Assembly: GCA_030427485.1 (NCBI GenBank)
Contig: JAUICG010000002.1
Location: 1-64,000, forward strand
Reading direction: 5' to 3'
From: Gammaproteobacteria bacterium
Lineage (GTDB): Bacteria; Pseudomonadota; Gammaproteobacteria; Pseudomonadales; Halieaceae
Length of the DNA stretch: 64,000 bases
Of the stretch, positions 17,472 through 26,841 are shown piece after piece. How positions within the stretch are numbered: the first letter of the stretch is position 1; each line of letters starts with the position of its first letter. A program made the position numbers and the translations under genes. The notes beneath the pieces were generated by a model. It saw only the letters and a list, made by a program, of their open reading frames with translations, ran no database searches and was not told where the DNA came from.

Positions 17472-18284
17472 ATGTTGCCAGACGTATCACAACTTATCCT
17501 GGAGCGGCAGGGCGACCTGCTCACCATCTGGTTCAACCGCCCGGAGGTCAGGAACGCACTGTCGGACGAGATGGCCGACGAACTGGCCGCCGTGCTGGAG
17601 GCCCTGCCCGGCCAGCGGGACATACGCTTTGTGATCCTGCGCGGCAAGGGCGGCGCGTTCTGTTCCGGCGGCGACCTGAAAATGTTCAAGACCGTGTTCC
17701 AGGGCGGCAGCAGCCGGGAACAGATTGTGGCGTTCAACGCAAGCTTCGGCCGCATGTGCCAGGCAATAGACAAGCTGCCGCAGCTGTTCATTGTGCTGAT
17801 CGAGGGTTTCGCGATGGCCGGCGGTCTCGGGCTGTCCTGCATCGCCGACGTGGTGATCACCACCGCCGACGCCCGGTACGCGCTAACCGAGGTGACGCTG
17901 GGCATTCCGCCGGCGCAGATCACACCGGTGGTCATCAAGCGTATCGGGGCCTCCGAAGCCCGCCGCCTGTTGCTGACCGCGCAGCGTTTTGACGGGCGCG
18001 AAGCGCACCGTCTCGGCTTCGCCCACTTCCTGGTGGAAGACAGTGCGGCACTGGACAAAAAGGCCGACGAAGTGCTTGCCGATGCCCGCAAAGGCGCACC
18101 TGCCGCCATCGCCCTGACCAAACAGATCATCAGCGCCAGTGAAACCCTGCACGGCGATGACATCGTGCAATTCGCCGCCGAGCGTTTCGCCGACGCGATG
18201 CTGGGCGATGAGGGGCGGGAAGGCATGACCGCCTTCGCCGAGAAACGCAAGCCCGCCTGGGCGGCGGAGGAACACGGGCAATGA
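17472..18284 (+). CDS. Enoyl-CoA hydratase/isomerase
   Basis: A 270-residue crotonase-fold protein. The oxyanion-hole segments are G-G-A-F-C-S-G-G-D-L near residue 70 and A-M-A-G-G-L-G-L near 118. E-V-T-L-G-I-P-P around 140 supplies the region of the second catalytic Glu. The ATG at 17472 follows GGAGCG; the frame is open further up but without a good site. Probable role: beta-oxidation or a related CoA pathway. It is the only gene of its transcription unit; the next gene converges with it. Confidence 0.88.
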   Translation: MLPDVSQLILERQGDLLTIWFNRPEVRNALSDEMADELAAVLEALPGQRDIRFVILRGKGGAFCSGGDLKMFKTVFQGGSSREQIVAFNASFGRMCQAIDKLPQLFIVLIEGFAMAGGLGLSCIADVVITTADARYALTEVTLGIPPAQITPVVIKRIGASEARRLLLTAQRFDGREAHRLGFAHFLVEDSAALDKKADEVLADARKGAPAAIALTKQIISASETLHGDDIVQFAAERFADAMLGDEGREGMTAFAEKRKPAWAAEEHGQ

Positions 18285-18308
18285 CTGGTTGGGGAATCTC
18301 GCGGCCAA

Positions 18309-19049
18309 CTACAGTTCGCCGTTGAGTGTCCAGTCGTAGTCAAGGTACTGCACCGAGAACGCACCGTCTCCCAACAGTGCCGCAGTCTCCCCGTCGACAT
18401 AGGGTGCGAGGTAGGCTTGCAGGGTGCCCGCTGCGTCGATAAAGTCCTCCTCGAACCACTTGAAGATGCTGCTCAGTTCCGCGCGGCGCGCATCGACATC
18501 GAAGCGGTTGCGCCGCACATCGTTGATGAACTCCCTTGCGGCGTCATCCAGTTGCGCCTCGAGACTCTCCAACCGGTAAGCACGAGACTGCAGCACCGGG
18601 CAGGACTTGCTCGCGCACACGATCGCAAAATGAATCCGGGGCTCGCCGAGCGGACGAATCCGCTCGTGTTCCAGCGCGTACAGGCTGATGCGATCACCGG
18701 CCACGGTATACGTGTCGCGCTTGAAGTACACGTAGCGTCCCAGCAGGCTGTCGGGCGAACTGCCGTCCAGAATTCCGCTGGCGGCGAGAATATTGTATGC
18801 GTTGATATAAAAGACCAGCTTCGCGTCGTTGCTCATATCGCCGATATCCGTATTCGCAACCTGCTGCACCAGCGCGTCAAAACGCGGATTGCCCGCCCAT
18901 TGCCCGTACTGGACATGCCCGCTGTGGACGGCTTCCTTCAGCAGCGCATCCCAGCTGTCCAGGTCCAGCTGCGCCATGGCGCGGCCCGGCACGCACAGAC
19001 TGAGTGGCAGCAGGCAGGTGGCGATCATGTTCAGGAAAGCTCTCGGCAT
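18309..19049 (-). CDS. Periplasmic DUF547 protein
   Basis: A 246-residue protein with a signal peptide of about 25 residues (hydrophobic run, then A-M-A). The DUF547 core shows L-V-F-Y-I-N-A-Y-N near residue 80 and A-I-V-C-A-S-K-S-C-P around 145. This family has a papain-like fold with a conserved Cys, but no established activity. The open frame continues to 19565 but the ATG at 19049 starts the signal peptide and matches homologue length. The DUF1499 lipoprotein gene is divergent from it with a 48-bp gap. Confidence 0.82.
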   Translation of the reverse strand: MPRAFLNMIATCLLPLSLCVPGRAMAQLDLDSWDALLKEAVHSGHVQYGQWAGNPRFDALVQQVANTDIGDMSNDAKLVFYINAYNILAASGILDGSSPDSLLGRYVYFKRDTYTVAGDRISLYALEHERIRPLGEPRIHFAIVCASKSCPVLQSRAYRLESLEAQLDDAAREFINDVRRNRFDVDARRAELSSIFKWFEEDFIDAAGTLQAYLAPYVDGETAALLGDGAFSVQYLDYDWTLNGEL

Positions 19050-19097
19050 GTGATCTCCCGGATACACCTTTTCCAGAGAAGGCGGTAGAGTACCATC

Positions 19098-19535
19098 ATG
19101 GCCGTAAACCGTTTTACACTGACATTGACCGCACTGCTCCTGGTCGCCTGCACCTCCCCTCCCGAGAAACCAGCGGCGGGCGCCGCCCTGCCCCCCTGCG
19201 GGCCGCTGCCGAACTGCGTCAACAGCGAAAATGGTCGCGACGGCAGCGCCGTTGATGCCATACAGGCGTCGCCGCAACAATGGCAGGCGCTGAAATCGTG
19301 GATAGCCATGCAGGAGAACTGGACCATCACCGCCGACGACGGCAATTTCGTCCAGGCGGTGACCACCACCCCATTGATGCGCTACCGCGACGATGTGATG
19401 CTCAGGTTCGATGGTAAAAACAATGTCATTCACGTGCGCTCGTCCTCTCGCCTGGGTATCGGCGACATGGGCGCCAACCGGGCGCGAGTTGAACAGCTCC
19501 GCGAGCAGGTCAGGCTCGAACGGGACGAGTCCTGA
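19098..19535 (+). CDS. DUF1499 lipoprotein
   Basis: A 145-residue protein with a lipoprotein signal: hydrophobic residues 7-17 then Cys18 in L-V-A-C. The DUF1499 hallmark C-G-P-L-P-N-C-V-N-S lies soon after, followed by the conserved W-T-I and V-H-V-R-S-S-S-R-L-G-I-G-D-M-G-A-N-R near the end. Function is unknown; members are envelope proteins in many proteobacteria. It is divergent from the DUF547 gene. Confidence 0.82.
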   Translation: MAVNRFTLTLTALLLVACTSPPEKPAAGAALPPCGPLPNCVNSENGRDGSAVDAIQASPQQWQALKSWIAMQENWTITADDGNFVQAVTTTPLMRYRDDVMLRFDGKNNVIHVRSSSRLGIGDMGANRARVEQLREQVRLERDES

Positions 19536-19660
19536 ACTGCGGGATCGATCCGGCCGTAGCGTCACCCTGATTCCGGAACTACCCGGGTCTGGCTATGGTC
19601 CCGGCCCGGATTTATCGGTAATCTAGGCCGCCTCGCACACCCGAAAAAAGGAGAAACCGT

Positions 19661-20053
19661 ATGATCAATCACGTAATGGTTGGTTCGAGCGATATCGAGA
19701 AATCCAAAGCCTTCTACACGGCGGTGCTGGGCGTACTCGGTGCCGGCGCGCCGTTCGACCATGTCAACGCGACCGGGCAGACGCGGGTTTTTTTCATGCA
19801 CAACGGCTCGACATTCTGCCTGACTGAACCCATTGACGGCGGCGCACCGACGGTCGCCAACGGCTCCACGATCGGATTCACCTGTCACTCGCCGGAGCAA
19901 ATCCAGGAGTTCCACGACGTCGCTGTCGCCAATGGCGGCACCAGTATCGAAGAACCTCCCGGGCTTCGAAAAAGTACCATGGGTGAAGTGTACCTGTGCT
20001 ACTTCCTCGATCCGGACGGCCACAAGATCTGCGGATTCTATCGGCCGGGTTAG
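19661..20053 (+). CDS. VOC-family (glyoxalase/bleomycin-resistance fold) protein
   Basis: A 130-residue single VOC module: M-I-N-H-V-M-V-G-S-S-D-I-E-K-S-K-A-F-Y at the start with a metal-ligand His4, and a C-terminal Y-L-C-Y-F-L-D-P-D-G-H-K-I-C, where D-P-D-G is the classical turn. AAAAAGGAG precedes the start closely. Substrate unknown. It stands between the DUF1499 gene and the molybdopterin-dehydrogenase remnant. Confidence 0.85.
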   Translation: MINHVMVGSSDIEKSKAFYTAVLGVLGAGAPFDHVNATGQTRVFFMHNGSTFCLTEPIDGGAPTVANGSTIGFTCHSPEQIQEFHDVAVANGGTSIEEPPGLRKSTMGEVYLCYFLDPDGHKICGFYRPG

Positions 20054-20087
20054 TGGCGTTACCGCGTTTGCTGTCCGGCAGGCGACG

Positions 20088-20396
20088 CTACACGCTACCG
20101 GGGCCCAACTCGTACCTGCCGACCGGCAGTTCCCGAATACGCACACCGCGCGCGGCGTAAATCGCGTTGGCCAGCGCCGGCGCGACACCCGGCGTGGCCG
20201 GCTCGCCGGCGCCGCCCCAGAGCGCCATGCTGTTGATGATATGCGTCTCGATCACGGGGGCCCGGTCCATGCGCAACGCGCTGTAATCGTGGAAGTTCGA
20301 CTGGGCGACCGCGCCGTCCTCGATCGAGATCTCACCGTACAGCGCCGCCGTGAGGCCGTAGATCACGCCCGATCCCATCTGCGCAGCCAGGCCGTG
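20088..20396 (-). pseudogene. Remnant: C-terminus of xanthine-dehydrogenase-family molybdopterin subunit
   Basis: About 100 residues read A-A-Q-M-G-S-G-V-I-Y-G-L-T-A-A-L-Y-G-E-I, then N-F-H-D-Y and G-E-P-A-T-P-G-V-A-P-A-L-A-N-A-I. This is the C-terminal end of isoquinoline-1-oxidoreductase/aldehyde-dehydrogenase large subunits, which normally exceed 700 residues; the active-site Glu of G-E-P is retained. Upstream of about 20396 the similarity ends, the frame becomes basic and meets a stop near 20448. The missing 5' part is replaced by the leader of the TPR-sulfotransferase gene, so this is a truncated relic. Confidence 0.7.
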
Positions 20397-20557
20397 CTGT
20401 GCCCGACGTTTTCGGGGGAAAGCGCCAGGGTTGGGAATTCAGTAGCGTTTACACGCGGGAGTTGGTAGGTTTCACCCTTTGCAGACGACGGACGCAACCC
20501 TACACCAGGCAGCAGTCCAAGTTAACTCAACAGCAACCGACACTCGCATCGCCAGTT

Positions 20558-22537
20558 ATGAACCCCAACACCCAGAGGCGGGAAAGCGCCAGAAACCTAC
20601 TTGATGCCGGCCGAACCGGCGACGCACTGTCGCTATTGGCCCGAAACATCGAGGAGTTTCCGCGGGATGCCGACTCGATCTACCTGTCGGGTGTCTGTCA
20701 CGCACGCTCCGGCGACTACGCCGCCGCTGAAAAGCTGTTCAGCAAAGCGGTGAAGCTGAACAGGGACCTGTTCCAGGCCTACAGTGACCTGGGCCTGGCG
20801 CAGTCGCGGCAGCACAAGTTCAGCCTGGCGATCAAGTCGTTCAGGAAGGCGCTGGCAAAGAACCCGCGCTTCGCGCCGGCGCACTCCCAGCTTGCCCTTG
20901 CCTACCTGCAGACGCAGCAGCCGGCAAAAGCGCTGAAGCACGCCGGGGAGGCTGTCGCCATCGACGGCGGGAATCCGTCCCTGCAAAACATTCAGGGCCT
21001 GTGTTACCGGCAGCTCGGTCACACCGACAGGGCGATTGACACCTTCGAACGGATTTTCGCCAACAATCCGGACTTCTACGGCACACTGCACAATCTCTAC
21101 GAGACCTATCGCCTTGCTGATGACACCGGCAATGCGGAAAAAGTCCTCCTTCGCGCAAAGGCGGCTTTTGGCGACCAGGCGATTGTCTACCTGACGCTGG
21201 GCAAGTTTTATGAACAAACCCAGCGCGCCGACGCGGCGAGAATTCTGTACGCACAGGGCATCAGTCATTGCGCAAACAACATCGACCTGCGCACCGCACT
21301 GGCCCGGGTCAACAGACAGCTGGGATACATCGATGAAGGCCTCGAGCAGATCGAGCAGGCACTGGCTGAGAATATACAATACCAGCCTGCACTGGCCGAA
21401 CGTTGCAGCTTCCACATCCTGCAAGGCGAGTACGAAGCGGCCTACACATTATTGGACCGCTTTGTTTCATCGCATCGGGACGTACCGCTGTCGCCGGGCC
21501 TCGCGATAGCCTACGCACACGCCTGCCGCCTGACCGGGCGGCACGACGCGAGCATCGGCATGCTGCAGAGCGCCCTCGAGGATTCCGCCATTACCGAGGA
21601 GATGAAATCAGTGGTGCATTTCGCCCTGGGCGACAGCCACGACAAACTCGGGCACTACGAACGCGCATTCCCGATGTATCGCAAGGCGAACGGGGTTGCT
21701 GCGCAGGCATCCGACATTGCCAGGTACCTCGGGCTCATGCGTGACATCAGCGACAGCATCGACAGTGCGGAATTGAACACGACGACACGGGCTGACACCG
21801 CAAGCTGCAGGCCGGTCTTCATCCTCGGCATGCCCCGGTCGGGCACATCGCTGGCAGAACAGATTCTCGCCAGCCACCCCAGGGTCCACGGGGCGGGCGA
21901 AATCACCGAACTCTGGGCCATCAGCCAGGACATCTGTGACAGCACGCACCTGGCATGCTACCCCGAGAAACTCGCCGCACTCAGTGACGGGCAAATCAAG
22001 CGGTACGCCGAGCGCTACCTTGCGTACATCGGGAAGCTGGACCCCGACGCGCTACGCATCACCGACAAACTGCCCCACAACTTCATGCACATCGGCCTGA
22101 TCCGGCGGCTTTTCCCCGACGCCCATATCATTCACTGCCACCGTCACCCGTTTGACACCTGTTTGTCCATTTACTTCAAGCGGTTCAACGACAATCATCT
22201 GTACGCGCGAAACCTCTCGGACATCGCGCAGTTTTACCAGGCGTACACCGACTTGATGGATCGCTGGAAAAAAACATCCACGCCTATATTCAGCCTGAAA
22301 TACGAGGACCTCGTCAACGACCCGGAACAACGATCACGCGAACTCGTCAGCCATATCGGGCTGGAGTGGGACGACCGCTGCCTCAGGTATTACGAATCTG
22401 ACAGGCTCATCAATACGCCGAGCTACACGCAGGCCAACCAACCCGTCTACACGGATTCGATGAATCGCTGGAAGCACTACCGCAAGCACTTGCAGCCGCT
22501 GGTTGACGTGCTGGGAGACCCGGAGCAGTACGAATAG
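20558..22537 (+). CDS. TPR-repeat protein with C-terminal PAPS sulfotransferase domain
   Basis: A 659-residue protein. Residues about 1-400 are tandem tetratricopeptide repeats (for example A-Y-S-D-L-G-L-A-Q-S and A-P-A-H-S-Q-L-A-L-A-Y-L). The C-terminal 240 residues are a sulfotransferase: 5'-phosphosulfate loop G424-M-P-R-S-G-T, and 3'-phosphate motif C-H-R529-H-P-F-D-T-C-L-S. Such TPR-sulfotransferases transfer sulfate from PAPS to peptides or glycans, usually without assigned targets. The open frame extends 53 codons upstream, but those codons overlap the junction with the truncated dehydrogenase and look non-coding; the ATG at 20558 starts the first helix. Confidence 0.85.
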   Translation: MNPNTQRRESARNLLDAGRTGDALSLLARNIEEFPRDADSIYLSGVCHARSGDYAAAEKLFSKAVKLNRDLFQAYSDLGLAQSRQHKFSLAIKSFRKALAKNPRFAPAHSQLALAYLQTQQPAKALKHAGEAVAIDGGNPSLQNIQGLCYRQLGHTDRAIDTFERIFANNPDFYGTLHNLYETYRLADDTGNAEKVLLRAKAAFGDQAIVYLTLGKFYEQTQRADAARILYAQGISHCANNIDLRTALARVNRQLGYIDEGLEQIEQALAENIQYQPALAERCSFHILQGEYEAAYTLLDRFVSSHRDVPLSPGLAIAYAHACRLTGRHDASIGMLQSALEDSAITEEMKSVVHFALGDSHDKLGHYERAFPMYRKANGVAAQASDIARYLGLMRDISDSIDSAELNTTTRADTASCRPVFILGMPRSGTSLAEQILASHPRVHGAGEITELWAISQDICDSTHLACYPEKLAALSDGQIKRYAERYLAYIGKLDPDALRITDKLPHNFMHIGLIRRLFPDAHIIHCHRHPFDTCLSIYFKRFNDNHLYARNLSDIAQFYQAYTDLMDRWKKTSTPIFSLKYEDLVNDPEQRSRELVSHIGLEWDDRCLRYYESDRLINTPSYTQANQPVYTDSMNRWKHYRKHLQPLVDVLGDPEQYE

Positions 22538-22617
22538 GGAGCAGCACGAACAGGTTCCCGCGACAGGCGCGACGCTGATATGCTTTGCCGGGAATCGCAA
22601 CTGGGAGGAGTCGGAAC

Positions 22618-23379
22618 GTGACCCATGCAAGGACAGTGACCGCGGGACTCGTTGTGGTCGGCGATGAAATCCTCTCGGGGCGCACCCAGGATGCCAACAT
22701 TGCCTACCTGGCAAAATGGCTGAATGAAGAGGGCGTCGTCCTGAAGGAGGTGCGGATCATCGGCGATGAGCGCCCGGCCATCATCGAGGCGGTGAACGCG
22801 CTGCGCCAGCGCTGCGATTACTGTTTCACTACTGGCGGCATAGGCCCCACCCACGACGACATCACGGTAGACGCCGTTGCCGGCGCATTTGACGTGGGGG
22901 TGATTTACAACGAAGAGGCACTGCAGATGCTCGCGGGGCACTACGGGCCAGAGCAGTTGACCGAAGCGCGCAAGCGCATGGCGCGTGTACCCGACGGCGG
23001 CGACCTGGTGAAAAACCCGATCAGCGGCGCTCCGGGCGTGCGTAAGGACAATGTCTTTATGCTGGCAGGCATCCCGGGAATCATGCGCGGCATGCTCGAG
23101 GGCTTGCGCGGTGAACTCGCGGGCGCCGAGCCGATGCTGTCCGACGCGGTCACCGTGTTCGCACCGGAAAGTGAAATGGCGGAACGACTCGCGGCCATTC
23201 AGGACGCCCACCCCGAGGTCTCCATCGGCTCTTACCCCTTTTTTCGCCAGGGCGAAATCGGCGCCGCGCTGGTGGTGCGTTCCACCAATGCGGGCCACAT
23301 TCCACCGGTGCTTGCGGCCATCCGACAGGCCGCCGAGGCCATCGACGCGCGGTGGGTCGATGGAGAGGCGCTGACATAG
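22618..23379 (+). CDS. CinA-like molybdopterin-binding-domain protein
   Basis: A 253-residue MoCF-fold protein: V-V-V-G-D-E-I-L-S-G-R-T-Q-D-A-N near the start, then F-T-T-G-G-I-G-P-T-H-D-D-I-T near residue 70, both hallmarks of the CinA N-terminal/MoeA-MogA fold. It lacks the C-terminal nicotinamide deamidase domain of full CinA, as many stand-alone family members do. GTG at 22618 is preferred because GGGAGGAG stands eight bases before it; an in-frame ATG 33 bases earlier has no site. Role: possibly nucleotide or cofactor hydrolysis; uncertain. Confidence 0.82.
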   Translation: MTHARTVTAGLVVVGDEILSGRTQDANIAYLAKWLNEEGVVLKEVRIIGDERPAIIEAVNALRQRCDYCFTTGGIGPTHDDITVDAVAGAFDVGVIYNEEALQMLAGHYGPEQLTEARKRMARVPDGGDLVKNPISGAPGVRKDNVFMLAGIPGIMRGMLEGLRGELAGAEPMLSDAVTVFAPESEMAERLAAIQDAHPEVSIGSYPFFRQGEIGAALVVRSTNAGHIPPVLAAIRQAAEAIDARWVDGEALT

Positions 23380-23419
23380 GCCGGCGGCCGTCCCCGCCAG
23401 TCACGAATCCTGAGTGATG

Positions 23420-24316
23420 CTAGGCTCCCGTTTCGCTGCGCACAATGCCGGGTGTTTCGGCCTCGCCCCTGACCCGGTCGGGATGATCGCGCTCATTGAA
23501 GCGCCGCAGGCCCTCCAGGAATTGCGCCTGGGAGTCCGGCGAGGTCAGCAACCGGTTGAAGCACTCGGCCTCTATGCGCAGCCCTTCACGCAGGTCCTGC
23601 CCGAATCCCCGCACCGCGGCTTCCTTGTCAGAGCGAATTGCGGGCTGGGGCAAGGTCGAAATGAATCGGGCCAGCTCCACTGCGCGCGCACGGGAGGTCC
23701 CTTTGGGCACCACCTCGTTGGCCAGGCCGATGCGATACGCCTCCTGCGCGTCGATGACCTTGCCGGTGATAATCAGTTCCAGCGCGCGCCCCATACCGAC
23801 GATGCGCGGTAAGCGCTGCGTGCCGCCGTCCGCGAGGCCGATGTTCCAGCGGCGGCAGGTAACGCCGAAAGACGCGTGATCCTCCACGATACGCATGTCG
23901 GCGAAACAGGCCCACTCGAATCCGCCCGCATAGGCCACCCCATTCACGGCGGCGATGACGGGCTTGTAGATATCGGTCCAGCGCGACGGCCCGAGGATGC
24001 CCGGCGCCTCACCCCGGTTGTGCCGCGCGACATCGGCGGGCTCGACCGGGCAGAGCGCCGCTTTCTCGGGGTCAGGGTGATCGGTGGCTTCCGCCGCACC
24101 AAAATCCGTCTTCAGGTCACCGCCGGCACAGAAAGCGGAATCCCCCGCACCGGTGATCACGGCTACGTTTGCCTCGTCATCGGTGCGAAAACGGTTGAAC
24201 GCGTCAATCAACTCCCGGTGGGTCCGTGCCCCGATACAGTTTTTCACCTCGGGGCGGTTGAAGGTAATGATGGTGACCGGGCCGTCCTGCGTATAGTCGA
24301 TCTCCTGGTATGTCAT
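23420..24316 (-). CDS. Enoyl-CoA hydratase/isomerase family protein
   Basis: About 298 residues of crotonase fold: G-D-S-A-F-C-A-G-G-D-L-K for the first oxyanion segment, N-G-V-A-Y-A-G-G-F-E-W for the second, and R-R-W-N-I-G-L-A-D-G-G-T-Q-R-L-P in the catalytic region. It carries a roughly 25-residue acidic insertion after the first motif. GGAGAG sits eight bases before the ATG at 24316; another ATG is two codons upstream. It is divergent from an AraC-type regulator with a ~170-bp gap, so that regulator is its likely controller. Confidence 0.86.
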   Translation of the reverse strand: MTYQEIDYTQDGPVTIITFNRPEVKNCIGARTHRELIDAFNRFRTDDEANVAVITGAGDSAFCAGGDLKTDFGAAEATDHPDPEKAALCPVEPADVARHNRGEAPGILGPSRWTDIYKPVIAAVNGVAYAGGFEWACFADMRIVEDHASFGVTCRRWNIGLADGGTQRLPRIVGMGRALELIITGKVIDAQEAYRIGLANEVVPKGTSRARAVELARFISTLPQPAIRSDKEAAVRGFGQDLREGLRIEAECFNRLLTSPDSQAQFLEGLRRFNERDHPDRVRGEAETPGIVRSETGA

Positions 24317-24485
24317 ACTCATCTCTCCTCGTGTTTTACAGTGACACCTGGGTGTGTGACATCGTGGACAACGATAACAACGGCCCCTCGGTGCAGTGAG
24401 GTTATAATCCACACGCGAGGGGGTTATTAGATTGCACATTGCTGACAATACCCCAGGTGCCACAGCGTGAGGCGGCGGCGGACGG

Positions 24486-25550
24486 ATGACAGTGACAGGC
24501 ATTGGAACTTTGCAGGACAAACTGCTCTTCCCGAGCATCCCGGTCGGGTTTGTCGACGATGTGCTGCAGGCGGCCCGCTATCGCGGCTTCGATGTAGAGA
24601 ACCTGTTGCGCGAGACCGGACTGTCACCGGGCCGCCTGCAGTTAGCGGGTACGCGCATTTCGATCGACCAGTACAGCCAGGTCGTGCGGCGACTGGGCCA
24701 ACGAACCGGCGACGCGTTCCTGGGCTTCCTGTCACGCCCGGTACCCGTCAACGCGTTCAGTGTTTTCAGCTACAGCGTGGTGGGTTGTCGCAGCCTGCGG
24801 GAAGTGATCGAACAGGCCAACGACTTCTATGCCCTGTTCAGCGACGAGTTTCGCTGGCGCATCGAGGAGGATCGCGGCGATACCCTGTTGTCGGTCGACC
24901 TCGATGCCGTGCTCCCCGTCGATTACCGCTTCATCATCCAGAGCCTGCTGTTGATGAGTCTCCGGCTGTTCGGCTGGCTGCTGGGAGAGGACATCGAGGC
25001 CAGATCAGTCAATTTTACCTTCTCCCGCAATGCCACCGATGACAGTTTGAACTACCTGTTTGGCAGCAATATCAACTACCGGTGCAACGCGAATTTCATC
25101 CGCATGGCCAGGAGCTACGACAAGGCGACATTGTCGTGCACGCGCGACCAGGTTGCCCTGATGCTCCGGAACACCCGCCATTTGTTCCTGCTAAGCCGCC
25201 AAAAAAAACCTTTGTCACAGGAAGTGCGGCGAAAGCTGTTACTTGAAAAATCCAGGGACTGGCTGGAGATAGAAGACGTGGCCGGCCAGTTGGGCCTGAA
25301 CAAGCACCAGCTCTGGCGAAAGCTGAAAAAAGAAGGCACCAGCTTCCTCGACATCCGCGTCCAGGTCAAACGCGACTGGGCGCTGACGCTACTGGAAGAC
25401 CCGGCGTATACCATCGAGCAGGTCGCGGACCTGCTGCGCTACTCGGACGTCAGCGCCTTTCGCAAGGCGTTCAAAAAATGGACCGGGGTACAACCCAATC
25501 GCTACCGCGGCGCACTGGATGCGCACGCGGGGGCGCTGGAGAATTCCTGA
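24486..25550 (+). CDS. AraC-family transcriptional regulator
   Basis: A 354-residue regulator. Residues about 20-210 form the arabinose-binding-like N-terminal domain of the OruR/ArgR-type subgroup (F-V-D-D-V-L-Q-A-A-R-Y-R-G-F at the start). The C-terminal 95 residues carry two helix-turn-helix units: I-E-D-V-A-G-Q-L-G-L-N-K-H-Q-L-W-R-K-L and I-E-Q-V-A-D-L-L-R-Y-S-D-V-S-A-F-R-K-A-F. It is divergent from the enoyl-CoA hydratase, its probable target. Members of this subgroup often sense fatty acids, steroids or amino acids. Confidence 0.88.
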   Translation: MTVTGIGTLQDKLLFPSIPVGFVDDVLQAARYRGFDVENLLRETGLSPGRLQLAGTRISIDQYSQVVRRLGQRTGDAFLGFLSRPVPVNAFSVFSYSVVGCRSLREVIEQANDFYALFSDEFRWRIEEDRGDTLLSVDLDAVLPVDYRFIIQSLLLMSLRLFGWLLGEDIEARSVNFTFSRNATDDSLNYLFGSNINYRCNANFIRMARSYDKATLSCTRDQVALMLRNTRHLFLLSRQKKPLSQEVRRKLLLEKSRDWLEIEDVAGQLGLNKHQLWRKLKKEGTSFLDIRVQVKRDWALTLLEDPAYTIEQVADLLRYSDVSAFRKAFKKWTGVQPNRYRGALDAHAGALENS

Positions 25551-25649
25551 GGTCTTTGTGCACCGGGGGCATCACCTTGAGCACCGCCTGCACCTGCGAC
25601 CGCCCCGGACCAGGCCGGAACAGTTGCCGGCCCCGGCAGCAGATTGCTG

Positions 25650-26639
25650 TCAGTACTCCCCCGGAGGCGAGTCGTTGTCGCCTTCCAGCGAATCCGGCGG
25701 CGAGGCAATATACAGTAGTACCCCGTTCTCCACGTCCGCGTCAGTGATGTTGAACTTCACGGTGGGGTAGCTCACGCCCGCCTTGTGGGCCGTGACGTGA
25801 TACGTATTGTTGGTCGGCATGTTGAGCCAGACCACCCCGCCGTCGACCGAGACATCCTGCTGGTTGAGGTCGGGGATGACGTCCTTGTTGAAGTAGATGG
25901 GCCCTATCCAGTCCTGCATTTCGGGACTGAGTATGCTTACGGTCGCCCCCGGATCGCCGTGCGGCAGCCTGTCATCATGCATGCTGCCCCAGGATTTTCC
26001 CACGGTGACCACCATCGCGTTCTTGAAAAAGAAGTTTGGATAACCGCCACCCCTCAGCATGTTCTCCACCAGCGGCAGCATCGCATACGTGTAAAAGTAC
26101 GGGTCGATGAACTGTATCGCGAAGTCGGTGTCGTCCTCGTCGGTGATCGTATTGACATTAGTCTTGGTGGTAATCCAGTCCTCTTTTTCATAGATGAACG
26201 AGAATTCGAGGTCGGTGCCCGCATCCTTGACGACGTACATCTCCCACCAGCCGGTTTCATCCGTCTGCACATCCAGCGCACGGGTATCGGGATACTCCGC
26301 AATCCACACCCTGGTTTCGGGTACGGTCGCGTGGTAGTCGATGTATTGCAGGTTCTTGTCGCGGCCAAAATGATTCGTCTTGCCGCGGAGTTTGACGATG
26401 GTGATAGCCCGCCCCATGATATCGCCGCTGAGCCGAACCGACGGATCGGTCTCGCCGTCGTCGATTGCCTGCTGCAGATAGAAGTTCGGAATATCCTGGG
26501 TTGTCAATACCAGCACATTGTCGGCGAGTTCAACATCCGGAACGCCCAGGTCGTTATTGTTATTGTTGCTGTTGCTACAAGCCGCCAGAGCGGCCGCGAA
26601 CAGCGGTGCGGTAAGTAGAGCGAAGAGTCGATTGCGCAC
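25650..26639 (-). CDS. Lipoprotein of unknown function with poly-Asn linker
   Basis: A 329-residue protein with a lipobox ending at Cys21 (A-A-C), then S-N-S-N-N-N-N-N-D, a flexible linker. The rest is beta-rich and acidic, with several W/Y-rich segments (E-T-G-W-W-E-M-Y-V-V) and a possible carboxypeptidase-regulatory-like module at the end (N-N-T-Y-H-V-T-A-H-K-A-G). I do not recognise the family. The GTG at 26639 is chosen because AGGAGA lies nine bases before it; an ATG eight codons upstream is possible. It is divergent from the second AraC gene. Confidence 0.7.
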   Translation of the reverse strand: MRNRLFALLTAPLFAAALAACSNSNNNNNDLGVPDVELADNVLVLTTQDIPNFYLQQAIDDGETDPSVRLSGDIMGRAITIVKLRGKTNHFGRDKNLQYIDYHATVPETRVWIAEYPDTRALDVQTDETGWWEMYVVKDAGTDLEFSFIYEKEDWITTKTNVNTITDEDDTDFAIQFIDPYFYTYAMLPLVENMLRGGGYPNFFFKNAMVVTVGKSWGSMHDDRLPHGDPGATVSILSPEMQDWIGPIYFNKDVIPDLNQQDVSVDGGVVWLNMPTNNTYHVTAHKAGVSYPTVKFNITDADVENGVLLYIASPPDSLEGDNDSPPGEY

Positions 26640-26841
26640 GGTTTCTGTCTCCTGTCGGGTCATGGTGTCGCGCGGGCTTGATGCACGGATTCAACAGCGT
26701 GCCGAAAAAACCGGAGCGCGACTGCTCCTGCAATTGAGTTGTTGGGAACAGGCCTGCAGCGCCTGCCTTGTGATTCGGAAATCGACGCGTAAGATACCGC
26801 TATATCGAACGATAATGTGAACGAGAAGAGGCCAATCATCT

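Noticed and set aside
20399..20557. 53-codon extension of the TPR-sulfotransferase
   Set aside because: Overlaps the truncation junction and looks random; first TPR helix begins after 20558.
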